From Acorus gramineus (taxonomy: Eukaryota; Streptophyta; Magnoliopsida; Acorales; Acoraceae), in NCBI GenBank assembly GCA_030737835.1, contig CM060851.1, positions 6,905,348 to 6,969,347 of the forward strand: a DNA stretch of 64,000 bases, given 5' to 3'. The notes under the pieces are model-generated. The model was given only the letters and a program-made list of their open reading frames with translations. It was not told where the DNA came from and did no database searches. Of the stretch, positions 24,066-35,315 are shown piece after piece. The position numbers and the translations under genes were made by a program. The first letter of the stretch is position 1. The number at the start of each line of letters is the position of its first letter.

Positions 24066-26687
24066 AAAAGGATGATGTAAGGGGTGCAGCCACACATGCA
24101 CTACCACACTTTTGGATTTTTTACATACACATAACAAAATATGTATTTTCATTAAAAATAAAAAAAATTAAAGAAAAATGTTAGATTCTGTCATTTTTAC
24201 CGTCTAAAACTCAGACCACAAATGTTTCATTTTTTAAAAATAATAAACATTATCTAATGAGGTACATGATTTGATAAGAAAAAATATATATCGTTCTATT
24301 TCAAGTTGAAAGAATCCATTTGTACGAAGTGTAAGAAAATATTTAACGAGGTATATATATTATTAGACGATGTATATGTTTCACTGAATTTTTTACGAGA
24401 TATATAATGCAGAGTGTAACAATGCCTAAAATTAAATGAATTGTAAAAAAATTTTAAAAAAAATGCATGTTATATAAGACTGATGATGAATACCATTAAA
24501 GTAAAACACTAGAATTTCCATTTGGCATTAACGACTGAAATTCTTCCAAGCACTTATATGTCATAAAGAAAAAGCACTCAAATCAAGGATTATATAAAAT
24601 TGCATGTGGAGAAATTAACATGGGCAGGTGTTATCTAGCAAATCATATATATATAATATATAAAAAACAAAGTGAGAAGCACATGTTGTTTTAAGTAACC
24701 CTAAAACGGATGAATCTCGTGCAAGTGTCACTCATATGAGCCTCACAAGAATTAAAGTGAGGTCCTTTTTTTGCTTGGTGAGTCGGTGACTCCCCACTTA
24801 AACAAATCCCACATAATTACCATTAATTTACTTTTACCCCCTCTTTTTTATGAATAATTTAAGGATAATAATTCATTGTCTAAGAAGGTGTTTCTCCTAA
24901 TAAGAATGCACCACCTTTAATTTGGATGTAGCGAGCTCACCTGCCCAACCAAAATTAATGATAAATATAGAGCCAAAGACATAATAATAGGAGACCTGAT
25001 TATGTGGACATACAGACACCTCAAGTGTTGGGCATGGTAAACATTACTTAATTTGAGTGAGGGAATTTTTATTATATTGAATCGAACAATTTATATAAAA
25101 TTAAAAAGTTCACTAAGCAAACTGAGTAACCAATAAATTGACTAAAAATTTGACATCAAAACATACTCTTTTTGTTGAAATGTACAATTCATAACTTGAA
25201 CTGATGAATCATTCATATATCTAACTTAATAATAATTGGAATAGAAGAACTAAATTATTTGTGAATCGATTTAAACAAGATGACATGAAAACTAATTTTT
25301 TAAATTTGGAGCATTCAATTAAACTGAATAATTTATATTGAGTTTATAAAGCGTTGAACTATGCTCAATTCACATAAATCTTAAGTTGAACTGAACATTT
25401 AATCAATAAAAAAAATCCATGAACCAAACTGAAATATACATGAGTTTTTCATTTTTTTTCTCAAACCCTAATCGATCCAATCCTGATTAAGAATTCGACC
25501 CCAATAATAGACTATAATTTATTAATATCTTTCATAATCAGAGAGATAACATAACAGGGGTACTTTATATAACCCTGAATAAATTAATTAAGCTGGGTTG
25601 AGATTGGATTGATTTGTCACGTGATTAGAGATGTGGTGGGTGAAAACTCAATCCAATTTTCATTTATGAAAACTGTCATCACTGTATAATAAGAGATTTA
25701 TATTATAACATTTTATTTTTCTGTCTTTTGAGAGGCACTCGATCATATAAACAACCCACAATCATTTGCATCATCACATGCTTAATATAATAATTGGCAT
25801 TGTTTAATACTTTTGATTAATTATATAAAATGCTTAAAAGAAGTGCGAGGCGTAGGTGGGACGTCACGTACTTTGGATTACTTTTTTCCCTGCTCATCCT
25901 ATGAATCTTCATATAATAATGAAAAATAAATCAATATTTTATGACACAGGGCCATCTCATACATGCCACGCGTTGGATAGGCTTGTTAAGGACAATTTTA
26001 TTATTTATTATTCAACCTTCACTCATTCAATATAATACATTACACACAACATGAAAAATCAACTATAAATATTGACTTGAAAATGGATTTAGATCTATAA
26101 AGGGCCAATTTTGAATCTGAATCATGCCCAAACAGAGGAAAAGAATGACATTATTAATTAGCAATGCGTGGTTTGTTTGTTGTTGTTGTTTTTTTAAGAA
26201 AAAAAAAAAATATATATATATATATAACAAAAATAGGATTTTTGTGGCTGTTACCCTCAAAAATCCTAAATTGTTAAACATACCCTTTTTAAAATTCTAT
26301 TACCACTGATACTCGTCAAAAAGATTTAAATTGTGCGTGAATGACTTTTTGAGGTGTATTAAAATGTACAACATAGATGTTTTAAATTACAAAAATGTCC
26401 TCAAAACGACACCGACATACAATTTAATAATTTTGAGGGTTATTACTATAAATAGTAAATCACGGTGATTTTTTTTATATATAAAATGGGATTGTTTAAA
26501 GGTTTATGTGAAAAATACCCTTAAAAAGTCTTTTGGATGACTTGTATATCTTTATAAAAATGAAATATTTAGCATCTTTTATATAAAAATAAAATGCTTA
26601 ATTTAATGAAGCATATCTGAGAAGCTCGAGATTACATAAGAAGTTCTCAACTTCTTTCATGTTTTAAGTAAAAATAAATCATCATGT
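24066..26687. other. AT-rich intergenic, nothing recognised
   Basis: 2.6 kb without a coding region, RNA gene or clear transposon end. Short TA runs occur at 24,645-24,662 and 26,210-26,225. Confidence 0.5.
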
Positions 26688-26921
26688 CTATGACACTTTA
26701 ACCTTCTCGAACTCATGTGGTTCTGTACCATCAACAAAGGCTATCACATTATCTAGCAAAGAGTCTTTGACATTTAATTTCTCATGATATACCGAGCTTT
26801 CATTCATGGTTTCCATTAATTGAGCTTTGTAGCCTAAGAGCTTTCCTTCTTGGTCCAGTACCTTTTTAAGAATCTCAATAAGAGACTCGACATCACATTC
26901 ATGATCTTTAGCAAAAATCAA
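26688..26921 (-). CDS. Hypothetical 77-aa helical fragment
   Basis: The frame reads MIFAKDHECDVESLIEILKK and continues as a charged, probably helical peptide to EPHEFEKVKVS, followed by a stop. Amino-acid use looks protein-like, unlike most chance frames nearby, but I recognise no family. It could be the last exon of a lost gene or a captured fragment. No partner exon is seen on the minus strand just upstream (26,922-27,057). Confidence 0.25.
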   Translation of the reverse strand: MIFAKDHECDVESLIEILKKVLDQEGKLLGYKAQLMETMNESSVYHEKLNVKDSLLDNVIAFVDGTEPHEFEKVKVS

Positions 26922-27057
26922 CTAGCTCTAAATATGAATATAAAGATTGCATGTAACAACGGGTTTAGATCCTCTGCTCTTCAATGTTTGCTATGATCCT
27001 GCTGTAGTTTGTTCCCAGGCTTGCCACGTCTCACTCAATTCATCGAACGGTGGAAAA

Positions 27058-28935
27058 CCAAATATATTTCTTTGGTGGACCCCACTTCCTTTGTTTTTTT
27101 TTTTTTTAATGCTAGTCATGCACTGGCGAACAATATTTTGACTAATTTTTTTTCTTCTTTTAATCTATTGTTGCATAAATATCATTTTATTTGCCTTCTG
27201 TTTCTATCACAGTAGGTAAATATTTATTTTTAATTTATTTGTTTTTGGTTGGATCTCACAGTAGATGAAATAAAATCCCAAGGTGATATTTTTAAAAGAA
27301 TAATATTAGATACAAACCTAAATGTAATATCCCATAAATCATTTGTACATATTTTAATTTTTTAAAAATATTAAACCTCGTCTAGAAAGATATATGTTTT
27401 AATAAAAAAAATATATAATTTGCTTTTGTCAGTACCAACAAAAGCCTAAATTTTATATGAGACTACATTTGAGGATTTTAAAATAATCACAGCCTAAATT
27501 TTAAAACAAAAGATCTCTTTTTTTATGTTTTGCCTATGTTTCAATTGAAATAACTAGATTCCATCACATTTATAGTACTTAATAAAATCAAATTACACAT
27601 TTTAAGCTAAAACAAAATTCATAACATAATACATAAATTAATCACCATAATACGAAAACATAATATTTTAATAGAAATATAGATGAAGGCACCTTACTTG
27701 AAACATTAATTTTGTTTGAGGCTTGTGAGTCCTGAGATGCAGAATTGTATGTTGATATGATGAGTCATGTTAAAGTAATGACTGAAAACTAGTATGTTGG
27801 GGATTTGCATAGGATACCCACGGTGATGGATTAGACATGCCATTTTTTTGTGCTTGTATTATTAAATATGTTCATTGACCAACAAGATGTCCATGGACGT
27901 ATAAGTAGACGATTAAAAAAATACTTACTAGATATGCATGATACATCAGTGGTGGAGGATATTGGCTGTCGCCACCCATAAAAAAATGTGTGATCGAAGA
28001 GAGATTTGAACAGCTTAAACAAGATAAATATTAATTTAAAAGAACAAACCGGCTAAAATGAAATTTAATTCAATATTAAATATAAATTAATATCACTTTA
28101 AAAAAGGGCTGTGAGAGTGGTGGAGGATAGAGACTAAAACTTCTTGTAGCACCAGGATGTATGGAAATATATGTACTACTTTGTATCATTTCAAACCAAA
28201 TGAACGAATATCCACCAAAAAAAAATTGATGTTTCAAGTAAGGTGTCTTCATCTATATTTCTATTGAAATATTATATTTTTTGTATTATGGTGATGATTA
28301 CGGTGATTAATTTATGTGTTATGTTATGTATTTTGTTTTAGCTTAAAATGTGCAATTTAATTTTATTAAGTACTATAAATGTGATGGAATCCAGTTATTT
28401 CAATTAAAATATAGGCAAAACATAAAAAACAAATGATCTTTTGTTTTACAATTTAAGCTGTGTAAAATAAAAAAAATAGAAAAAGATTTAGTTGTATAGT
28501 CATTTTAAGATCCCCAAAAGTAATATCATATATCTTGTTAGCCATTCAACGAGATATAGAAATTCATCAGTACTAACAAAAGTGAATAATATATATATAT
28601 TTTTATCAAAACATATGTCTTTTTAGATGAGATTTAATATTTTTAAAAAATTAAACATGTATGGACGATTTATAGGATATTGCATTTAGGGTTGTATCTA
28701 ATAAATTAAAAATATCACTTTTTTTTTTATTTCATTTCATTTACAGTGAGTTCCAACAAAACAAATGAATTAAAAATAAATATTCACCCGCTGTGTGATA
28801 GAAACAAAAGGTAAATAAAATGAAGTCGATGCAACTATACATTGAAAGAAGAAAACAAAAGTCAAATATTGTTATCCCGTGCATGACTTGCATAGAAAAC
28901 AAAGGAAATGGGATCCACCCATTTGATAAATTTGG
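27058..28935. repeat. Very large inverted repeat (arms about 660-720 bp, loop about 500 bp)
   Basis: The left arm is about 27,058-27,714 and the right arm about 28,219-28,935. Markers appear in inverse order: GGTGGACCCCACTTCCTTTG pairs with GGTGGATCCCATTTCCTTTG read from the right arm, and GTTTCTATCACAGTAGGTAA with GTTTCTATCACACAGCGGGT. TAGATACAAACCTAAATG pairs with TAGATACAACCCTAAATG, and GAAGGCACCTTACTTGAAAC with GAAGACACCTTACTTGAAAC. The right arm carries about 60 bp not present in the left. The loop (27,715-28,218) is unique. Transcription across it would give a long imperfect hairpin RNA. A partial relative of the arm lies near 49,870-50,010. It may equally be two opposed copies of one transposon. 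Confidence 0.85.
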
Positions 28936-28969
28936 ATGCCCTTAAGAAGAGGGTGGCGGGCTAATCATT

Positions 28970-28978
28970 TATAAATAT
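28970..28978. repeat. 9-bp target site duplication, left copy
   Basis: TATAAATAT lies directly before the element's GGGG terminus and is repeated exactly at 29,649-29,657 after its other end. Nine bases is the Mutator-class duplication length. Confidence 0.9.
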
Positions 28979-29648
28979 GGGGGCATTTATTTCCATCCCA
29001 TTTGTTATTCAACCCACCCCCAAAATTAAATTTTTTATTTTTTTTTAATAGAGCCTAACCCACCCCCAACTATTCATTAAATCACTCCTTCCCCAACTTC
29101 CTCTCCCAATCCCAAACCTTCCTTCCTCCGCTCTGACCATGGCCTCTCCAATGGCGACGTCATGCTCGTCCTCCGCTTCGCCCTCCTCTCAATCGGCGTC
29201 GTCGCTGCCCCCGCCTCCCCGGTATGTACGGATTCCGAGATCGCCCGCCTCATCTATCTCGGAAACCCCAAAATCGTCATCACCACGTCAACCACTACGC
29301 GAAAGCTGCCCAAGCTGCTCCGTCGCGCGGCCATGCTCGTCGACTCGAACCGGTTCTGATCTCTGATTTCGATACATGGCGGATCATCCACCGTCAAAGC
29401 CGAGATGCGATGACAACGTGACAGTCGGATCCAGCGGTGATCTAGTTCTCTTCGGGGATTAGAGGAGGAGAGGAGGGACGTCGGTGAGGAGGGAGTGGTC
29501 GGAGAGGAGGTTTGGGAGGGGGGGATATCCTTTGGTCACGGTGAGGAGGTTTGGAGAAGAGCAGTATGGTTCTATTAAAAAAAAAATGAAATTTTTAATT
29601 TTTTAGGGGTGAGTTGAATATTCGATGGGGGTGAAAGTAAAGCTCCCC
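28979..29648 (+). mobile_element. Pack-MULE, 670 bp, carrying a 4CL-like gene fragment
   Basis: Terminal inverted repeats of about 77-81 bp lie at 28,979-29,055 and 29,568-29,648. The left starts GGGGGCATTTATTTCC, the right (reverse complement) GGGGAGCTTTACTTTC. Both then run through TATTCAAC(C/T)CACCCC into T-rich sequence ending TTTTAATAGA(G/A)CC. Exact 9-bp duplications TATAAATAT flank the element. There is no transposase. The GC-rich interior is a captured host gene piece, which defines a Pack-MULE. It sits 34 bp beyond the 27-29 kb inverted repeat. Confidence 0.88.
29138..29469 (+). pseudogene. Captured 4-coumarate:CoA ligase-like (acyl-activating enzyme) fragment
   Basis: Frame 29,138-29,359 reads HGLSNGDVMLVL, then FALLSIGVVAAPASPV, TDSEIARLIYLGNPKIVITT and RKLPKLLRRAAMLVDSNRF, then a stop. 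This matches the order of plant 4CL-like proteins (GDVVLVLSPNS...LSIGVVVSPANP...SEI...), with about ten residues missing after VLVL. In another frame, 29,422-29,469 gives QSDPAVI, a stop, then FSSGIRGG, the decayed AMP-binding motif region (family SSGTTG..KG). So the fragment spans roughly the N-terminal quarter up to the first adenylation motif, with one deletion, a frame change and stops. It cannot be an active ligase. Confidence 0.82.
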
Positions 29649-29657
29649 TATAAATAT

Positions 29658-30448
29658 TCACTACAATAAAACCTGACTATATAATTTACATCGATAATTT
29701 AAAAACTAGTGCATCTAACATTTATTCACCCCTTTTCCTTTTTTTTAGAACATAAAATAAATAAATATAATTAATTAATACACATGAAAGAATTTAGAAT
29801 CGTACTTCAATGATTGACAAGAATATTTGCATGGAATAGCTCATAGATATGTGTCTCAACACACATTTAACTAATGGCATTTAACTAATAATAATAGTGA
29901 TACATAAAAACCCATTAAATTACTCATTTTAATTACTTCTTTCTCTTCTTCTCACCACTCTTCGAATTTGTGACTCACTTTTAATACAAGTGTTAGTAGT
30001 AAAATCTACTTTTCTCTAAACAAATAAAACACATTTAACTAATAATAATAAAACCCATTAAATTCCATAATATGTTTGTTAAATAATTGTCATTGCATTT
30101 TCTCACACACCCTATCAAGATAACTTATTGCGGAGGTTTCCAGACAATGCAATGTTAACAAAAACTCTTTCAAAGGCCCCCCCACTTGATGGCTCTCACA
30201 TTCTCCTCTGAAAAATTAAAGTAACAAATATCTATCAATCCCTAAGCCCTAAATTAAGCAACCAAACACATGTTAACATCTAAACCAACCCCCCAAATGC
30301 CCTGGTTTGTGGCAAAACATGCCAAAAATCCTTAATGCAGAAACAAAGATCTCAATCTACCCTTTTATAGGGACCCCCTGTTTTTTTAAAAGGCCCATTA
30401 CTTCCATTGATATTTTAGGTTTTGATTTTATATCTTTTACCTAATAAA

Positions 30449-30499
<51 letters not shown>

Positions 30500-31162
30500 C
30501 TGTTTTTTTTAGTAAGATAGGCATTGTTATTAAGTAAATGTAGTTATAATGACTGATTGAAGATGAGGGGAATCGTTTCTGGGAAGATGTGTGGTGCGGG
30601 GTTGAATCGCTTCAAACACTATACCCCACCATTCATAGGATCGCACACTAATGAGAGGGGCTGTCGTGCGAATTTTGGAGCATGCTTGATGACGAATAAG
30701 TCGTCTGTCTACAGCGTCAGTTACAGGAATGAGAGGCCCCTAGCTATATAAAAGCATTGATAAATCATTTATCTAATAATTGGTTTTATGGTTGAGGGAT
30801 CGTCTTTGGGTTGTAGACGTAGTTGTAAAATGGATCAAATATATCAATGCCCCTTTTTAAGTGAGCTGAGGCATTCAATATATGTGCAATCAATTTTATA
30901 ACGCTACAACATATATAATCTTTAATTAAATAATTCAATATTATTTGATTAACACAAAATGAAAAATGTATGAATTCAATTATTTCAAATCCATATCTAA
31001 TTTTTATTAAAATATGTGTTTTACAAAATAAACGATTGGAAGACCTTAACCGCTTTATAATTGGGTAAGATGGAAGATTTGAAAGCAAAACTTTTGCCTA
31101 ATTCCCACCGCGCTTCTTTTTTATAATTCACCCAATCTGAGCCATTATGACCGTTGGATGAT
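29658..31162. other. Intergenic with a long TA microsatellite
   Basis: A (TA)24 run lies at 30,450-30,497. The 195-bp frame at 30,557-30,751 (+) is GC-richer than its surroundings but has no recognised relative. Confidence 0.4.
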
Positions 31163-31170
31163 CTAAAAGG

Positions 31171-32984
31171 CAGGGCCGGCCCTGTGCAAAGGCCACCAAG
31201 GCAATTGCCTAGGTCCTCCACCCATGGAGGGGACCCAATAACCGCATGATGGATGAAATTAAATAAAAGAACGTTTTGATGTGTTACTTTTACTTGTTAA
31301 TTAGTTAATCTCAACACACAATCTTTCACAAAATCAAGCCTAAAATTACTCCTCTCCTTAAATCTGTCCAACCACAATGATAATATCTTCTTCTCACTAT
31401 ATCTTTTCCTCCCTAGTCCCTCTAGTTGTTTAAAATAAATAGTGTTAAATATTTTTATGATTTTATAACTTTTTCATTTCATTAAAAATTAATTTATTTT
31501 GTTGCTTTTTAAATTATTTTTAAAAATATTGTATCTATTTTATAATTCATTTATAGCTTAAAATAAAATGATGCATAAGATTAAATAAATTAATTTTTTT
31601 TTAATATACATTAGGTCCCTTTTAAAAAGAGTCATGATACCCAGGCCCCATAATATAAGCCCCACTCACAAGCCCCATGAGGTGTCATCATTTCATTGGT
31701 TGGTTTTTTTGGTTTGTTGACTTTTTCAAAAAATGATAAAATGACAAAATACAAATTTGCCCTTCATTAAAAATTTGTCTTATTAACCCAAATCCCCCCA
31801 TTTTCTCTATTTGGTTATGACTCTTCCATGTAAATCTTAAAATCCATTTACCTATTTCAAATTTTGAATTTTAAAATCATTACCTAAATTATAATTGAAC
31901 CTAGATTACACCAAAAATTACCGAAATTGTTTTCATTAAAATCCTTCAAACAACTCATTTTCTCTAGGTAGTTATTGTATTCAAATTTAAATAAAAAACA
32001 CATATAGTTAACATATGAAACAGTTACATTTTATATTGGTAGCTACAAATATATTTCTTAAATGTTTACATCTCTTACAACGATTTGTTACATTTATATA
32101 AAAACTGTTACATTTATATAGATAGAACAAACAATTATATTTACCTAAATGTCAAACAGTTACATTTACTATTTAAAATTATCTATTTCAATTTCTAGTG
32201 CATTGCCTTCCAAAGAAAATGTATCAGAATCCTCTGTAAAAGTATGTACTTCACTGTTACATTTATACGTCATTTCTATTTGCATTGTTAAAAAAAATGC
32301 ACAACATGAGATAATGTTACATTTCAGAGTGTTACATTTATGAATGTAACAAAATTGTGTAAATGAATATCCGAGTTCGGGAGTCTAATATAAACATCAC
32401 ACGAACCAGTAATAATTAAATGTAACAATATCAAAATTACATTTATGAAATTATAACGAAACAAATATAAAAAAAGTGTGAAATAGTGATCAAAACATAA
32501 AAAAAATTTATTTTTTGAATTGAAACATGTAACATAGATTGAATATTTGATCATCAAAAATTTAATTTCAAATTCGATGTGACTTTCATTCAATAAGATA
32601 AAAAAAAATAAAAAAAACAATTGACAAACTTGATCCGAAAGAGAGATCCAACTCGATAAAGAACAAATCAGTTTTTCAAACTTCTTCAAATTAAAATTTC
32701 GGGACTGCTACGAATATGTTCATTGTAAATTATAGGGATTAATGATTTTAAACAGTGCAACGAAGAAGAAATACAGTAATTAATGAAATCTCCATAATTT
32801 TAGGAATAAATCAAACCGTTTTCCTTGTTTAGAGGTGGTTATCAATTAGAGGGTATAATAGATAATGTCCTATTGCCACATCATGAGACCTGTGATAGAG
32901 CGTGAAAAGTTAGAGTCTAGGAATCATTAATTTTAAAAATTAGCCTAGGGTCCATTAAAAAAACCAATTCTCATAAGGGACGTG
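31171..32984. mobile_element. hAT-type non-autonomous element, split by a MULE insertion
   Basis: The left terminus is CAGGGCCGGCCCTG (31,171-31,184). An exact 8-bp duplication CTAAAAGG lies at 31,163-31,170 and 32,985-32,992, the hAT length. The right terminus, read inward, is CACGTCCCTTATGAGAATT, a decayed version of the left. Removing the nested element and one 9-bp duplication leaves about 503 bp. The joined sequence at the insertion point reads GGTCCC, TTTTAAAAA, TTAGCCTAGGG. No coding capacity. Confidence 0.75.
31629..32930. mobile_element. MULE-like element, copy A (1,302 bp), nested in the hAT element
   Basis: Flanked by exact 9-bp duplications TTTTAAAAA (31,620-31,628 and 32,931-32,939). 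The left end is GAGTCATGATACCCAGGCCC, then AGCCCCATGAGGTGTCA about 40 bp in. The right end read inward has ATGATTCCTAGAC and GGTCTCATGATGTGGCAATA. A second copy of the same length lies at 55,136-56,437. The interior has no transposase but about ten copies of GTTACATTT or its complement on both strands. A short minus-strand exon-like piece follows TTTACAG at about 32,237 (EDSDTFSLEGNALEIEIDNF). Confidence 0.8.
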
Positions 32985-32992
32985 CTAAAAGG

Positions 32993-34680
32993 GCGTGAAT
33001 GTGAGAAGATTTGGGGGTGAAGGTCAATGCTCGTCACCGTGGACTAACGGCAGCGGTGGTGAAACGTTGGGGAAAACTAAATCCCATATTTGCACATAGA
33101 CCCCTATATAATCATAAATTTATTACACATTTATGCATGCTCCACAATTTAAAAATAAATACCTCTATAACCCTATATTTTGCATGAAATCAAAACATTA
33201 TATTATGCATTGTAAGACAGATTGGAGTTTGAGAACGGTTAGGATGGAGTTGGGTTTGGCTCTTTGTAACCCGAACAATAACCTATATGATATCCAGATC
33301 TTATAAATTTTTACATGATTATAATTTCATTTATTTACAAATTTTTATTTGATTATAATTTTATCTTACATGTAATTTACCAAATTCCATAGTTTTTTTT
33401 TTTTTTTTTTTGCATATTTGTATTGGCACTGATAAGCGTGGTTACTCCCACCAATAAACGCTGTCCCATATTCATCCACTCCATTTTTTAAAAAAATCTA
33501 TAATCCTACAGCGTGTATGTTTACATTCTATTTCAACCTCTCCCACCCCATTTGTTTCTAACCTCTTTTTCTCTCCCTCCATCTTTCTCACATTCTCTTT
33601 CTCTTTCCAACCCTTCTTCAAGGTTATCGTCCCCTCGTCGTCGTTGTTGTATCCTCTTTCATCATAGTAATCAGTATCGCCCTTGTCATATCTTCGATAC
33701 TGCCATGACATGAGGGTTGGAGTTAAAATTAATGTTTGTCAAAACAAAATACCGAATAATTTTTTGGGGTGGGGTTAGAGAAACATGGGGTGGACATAAC
33801 CACACATTTTTTAGATTATAGATCGAATTGGTTTAAGATTGATTAACCCTATATGTTCAGGACATTCTAGTTAATTTTTCTAATCCCTTTCTAAACTCAC
33901 TCCACTATCATGTATATGATGTTAAACTTCATAAATATATATCTAAATCAATATTTAAATTTGTTGTATAATATACATATGAATCCGTAAGATGGATATA
34001 ATTCAGATAATTATTATCCACATTATATGATTTATTTATATATTAATATATTAATGTTTTAATATACAGATATTTGTTTGAAATTTTTTTTTAAAATCTT
34101 GGCATATAAATATAAAGTAAAATTATTTATGAAAATAAAATGATATTATATTTTTTTGATAAAAAATATATTTCTTCAAATTCAAACTGAATCCATTTAG
34201 ATGTATTATATGATACGAGAATAAAAAAATTAGATAATGGGGTGTAGAATAGTTGATAGTTTCATATTTTAATCTCTCTTGATAGAATAGAAAAATGATA
34301 ATGTTACACTTAGTTTATTTTACAATCCAAAATCCAATTCAACCATGGTTCAATTTTTTAAAAATTATATAACTAATTATCTAATAAAGTATATATTTGT
34401 ATAAAATGTGATGTATATAATTCAATAAATTAATTAATATCATTTGATAAAAAAAATATGAAGTTTTCAATAAAACAAAATTTATTATAATGAAAGAAAT
34501 AGACTAACAAAATATATAAGAACTGAATTTGGGACACTGAAAGAGTAACGGGTAACCAAAAAAAATAAAAAAAAATAACAACTTAGGCTTACCGACCAGA
34601 AATTATGCAGGGTATATTATATTTAAAAGTTTTAAGAGGATATGTATACAAATATGTGGTTTTTTGAGGGGCATAAATAA
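32993..34680. other. AT-rich intergenic, nothing recognised
   Basis: A T run at 33,391-33,411 and a pyrimidine-rich stretch at 33,535-33,620 are the only features noted. No gene is supported. Confidence 0.5.
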
Positions 34681-35315
34681 ATAAATTTCAGACGGAGGTC
34701 TCCACTGGTGAAGGTTCCTTGTGAATTCGTGACGGCTTCTTAAACAGATTCCGTTAACCGTCTCTCTCTCTCTCTCTCTATCGGTCGTCTCTTCCCTATC
34801 TCTCTATAATGGCGGTGAAGAGTCTCGTCGATCCGCGGATTCAAAGAAATCTGGAGGTGATTTGAACTAAAAAGAGGTCGTCGATTCCGTTGTTAGGGTT
34901 CCAGATTTGTAAATCTATTCGATTTATTGTTTTTTTTTTTTGTAATCTATTTTGATTGGGGTTTGATGGGATTCGTCGATCTCCCGAAACTCATTCCGTG
35001 AAAATTTTAGGGTTTTGTTCAATTAGGTTTTCCAAGAACATCGAAAAAGATCCCACCTTTCCAATCTAGGGTTCCATTTTTTGGGTTTTTTTTTTTTTTT
35101 TTGGTTTTGAAGGTTGTATGTTTGAATTTATTAGGGTTTCGATGGTTTTGGGATATATGGAACGGATTTGTGAGGGTTTTTTATGGGATGCTATCATTGA
35201 ATGCGGCGGAGCCGTCGGCCGGGCTGACATCCCACCAGATCGGGCGGTTCCTCACCCCCTTCGGTAGCATCTCCGGCGGCTTCGTTTGCCGTTGGTGGCG
35301 GCGACGGCACCAACG
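34680..35315 (+). promoter_or_regulatory. 5' leader region of the HSP20-like gene
   Basis: A CT microsatellite (34,761-34,779) is typical of plant leaders. An upstream ATG at 34,809 opens a short frame (MAVKSLVDPR...) that stops after 18 codons. A G/GTGATT site at about 34,855 could be a donor for a leader intron, with acceptors in the T-rich stretch to 35,134. A GC-rich open stretch at 35,200-35,315 runs into the main ATG. Which exons are used cannot be decided without transcripts. Confidence 0.4.

Noticed and set aside
29139..29366. 75-codon frame MASPMATSCSSS...
   Set aside because: Out of frame with the 4CL-like homology; the frame from 29,138 matches a protein family and this one does not.
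32324..32689. 121-codon minus-strand frame in element A (and partial counterpart in B)
   Set aside because: Low-complexity Phe/Ile/Leu-rich translation of AT-rich transposon DNA; not conserved at protein level, and broken between the two copies.
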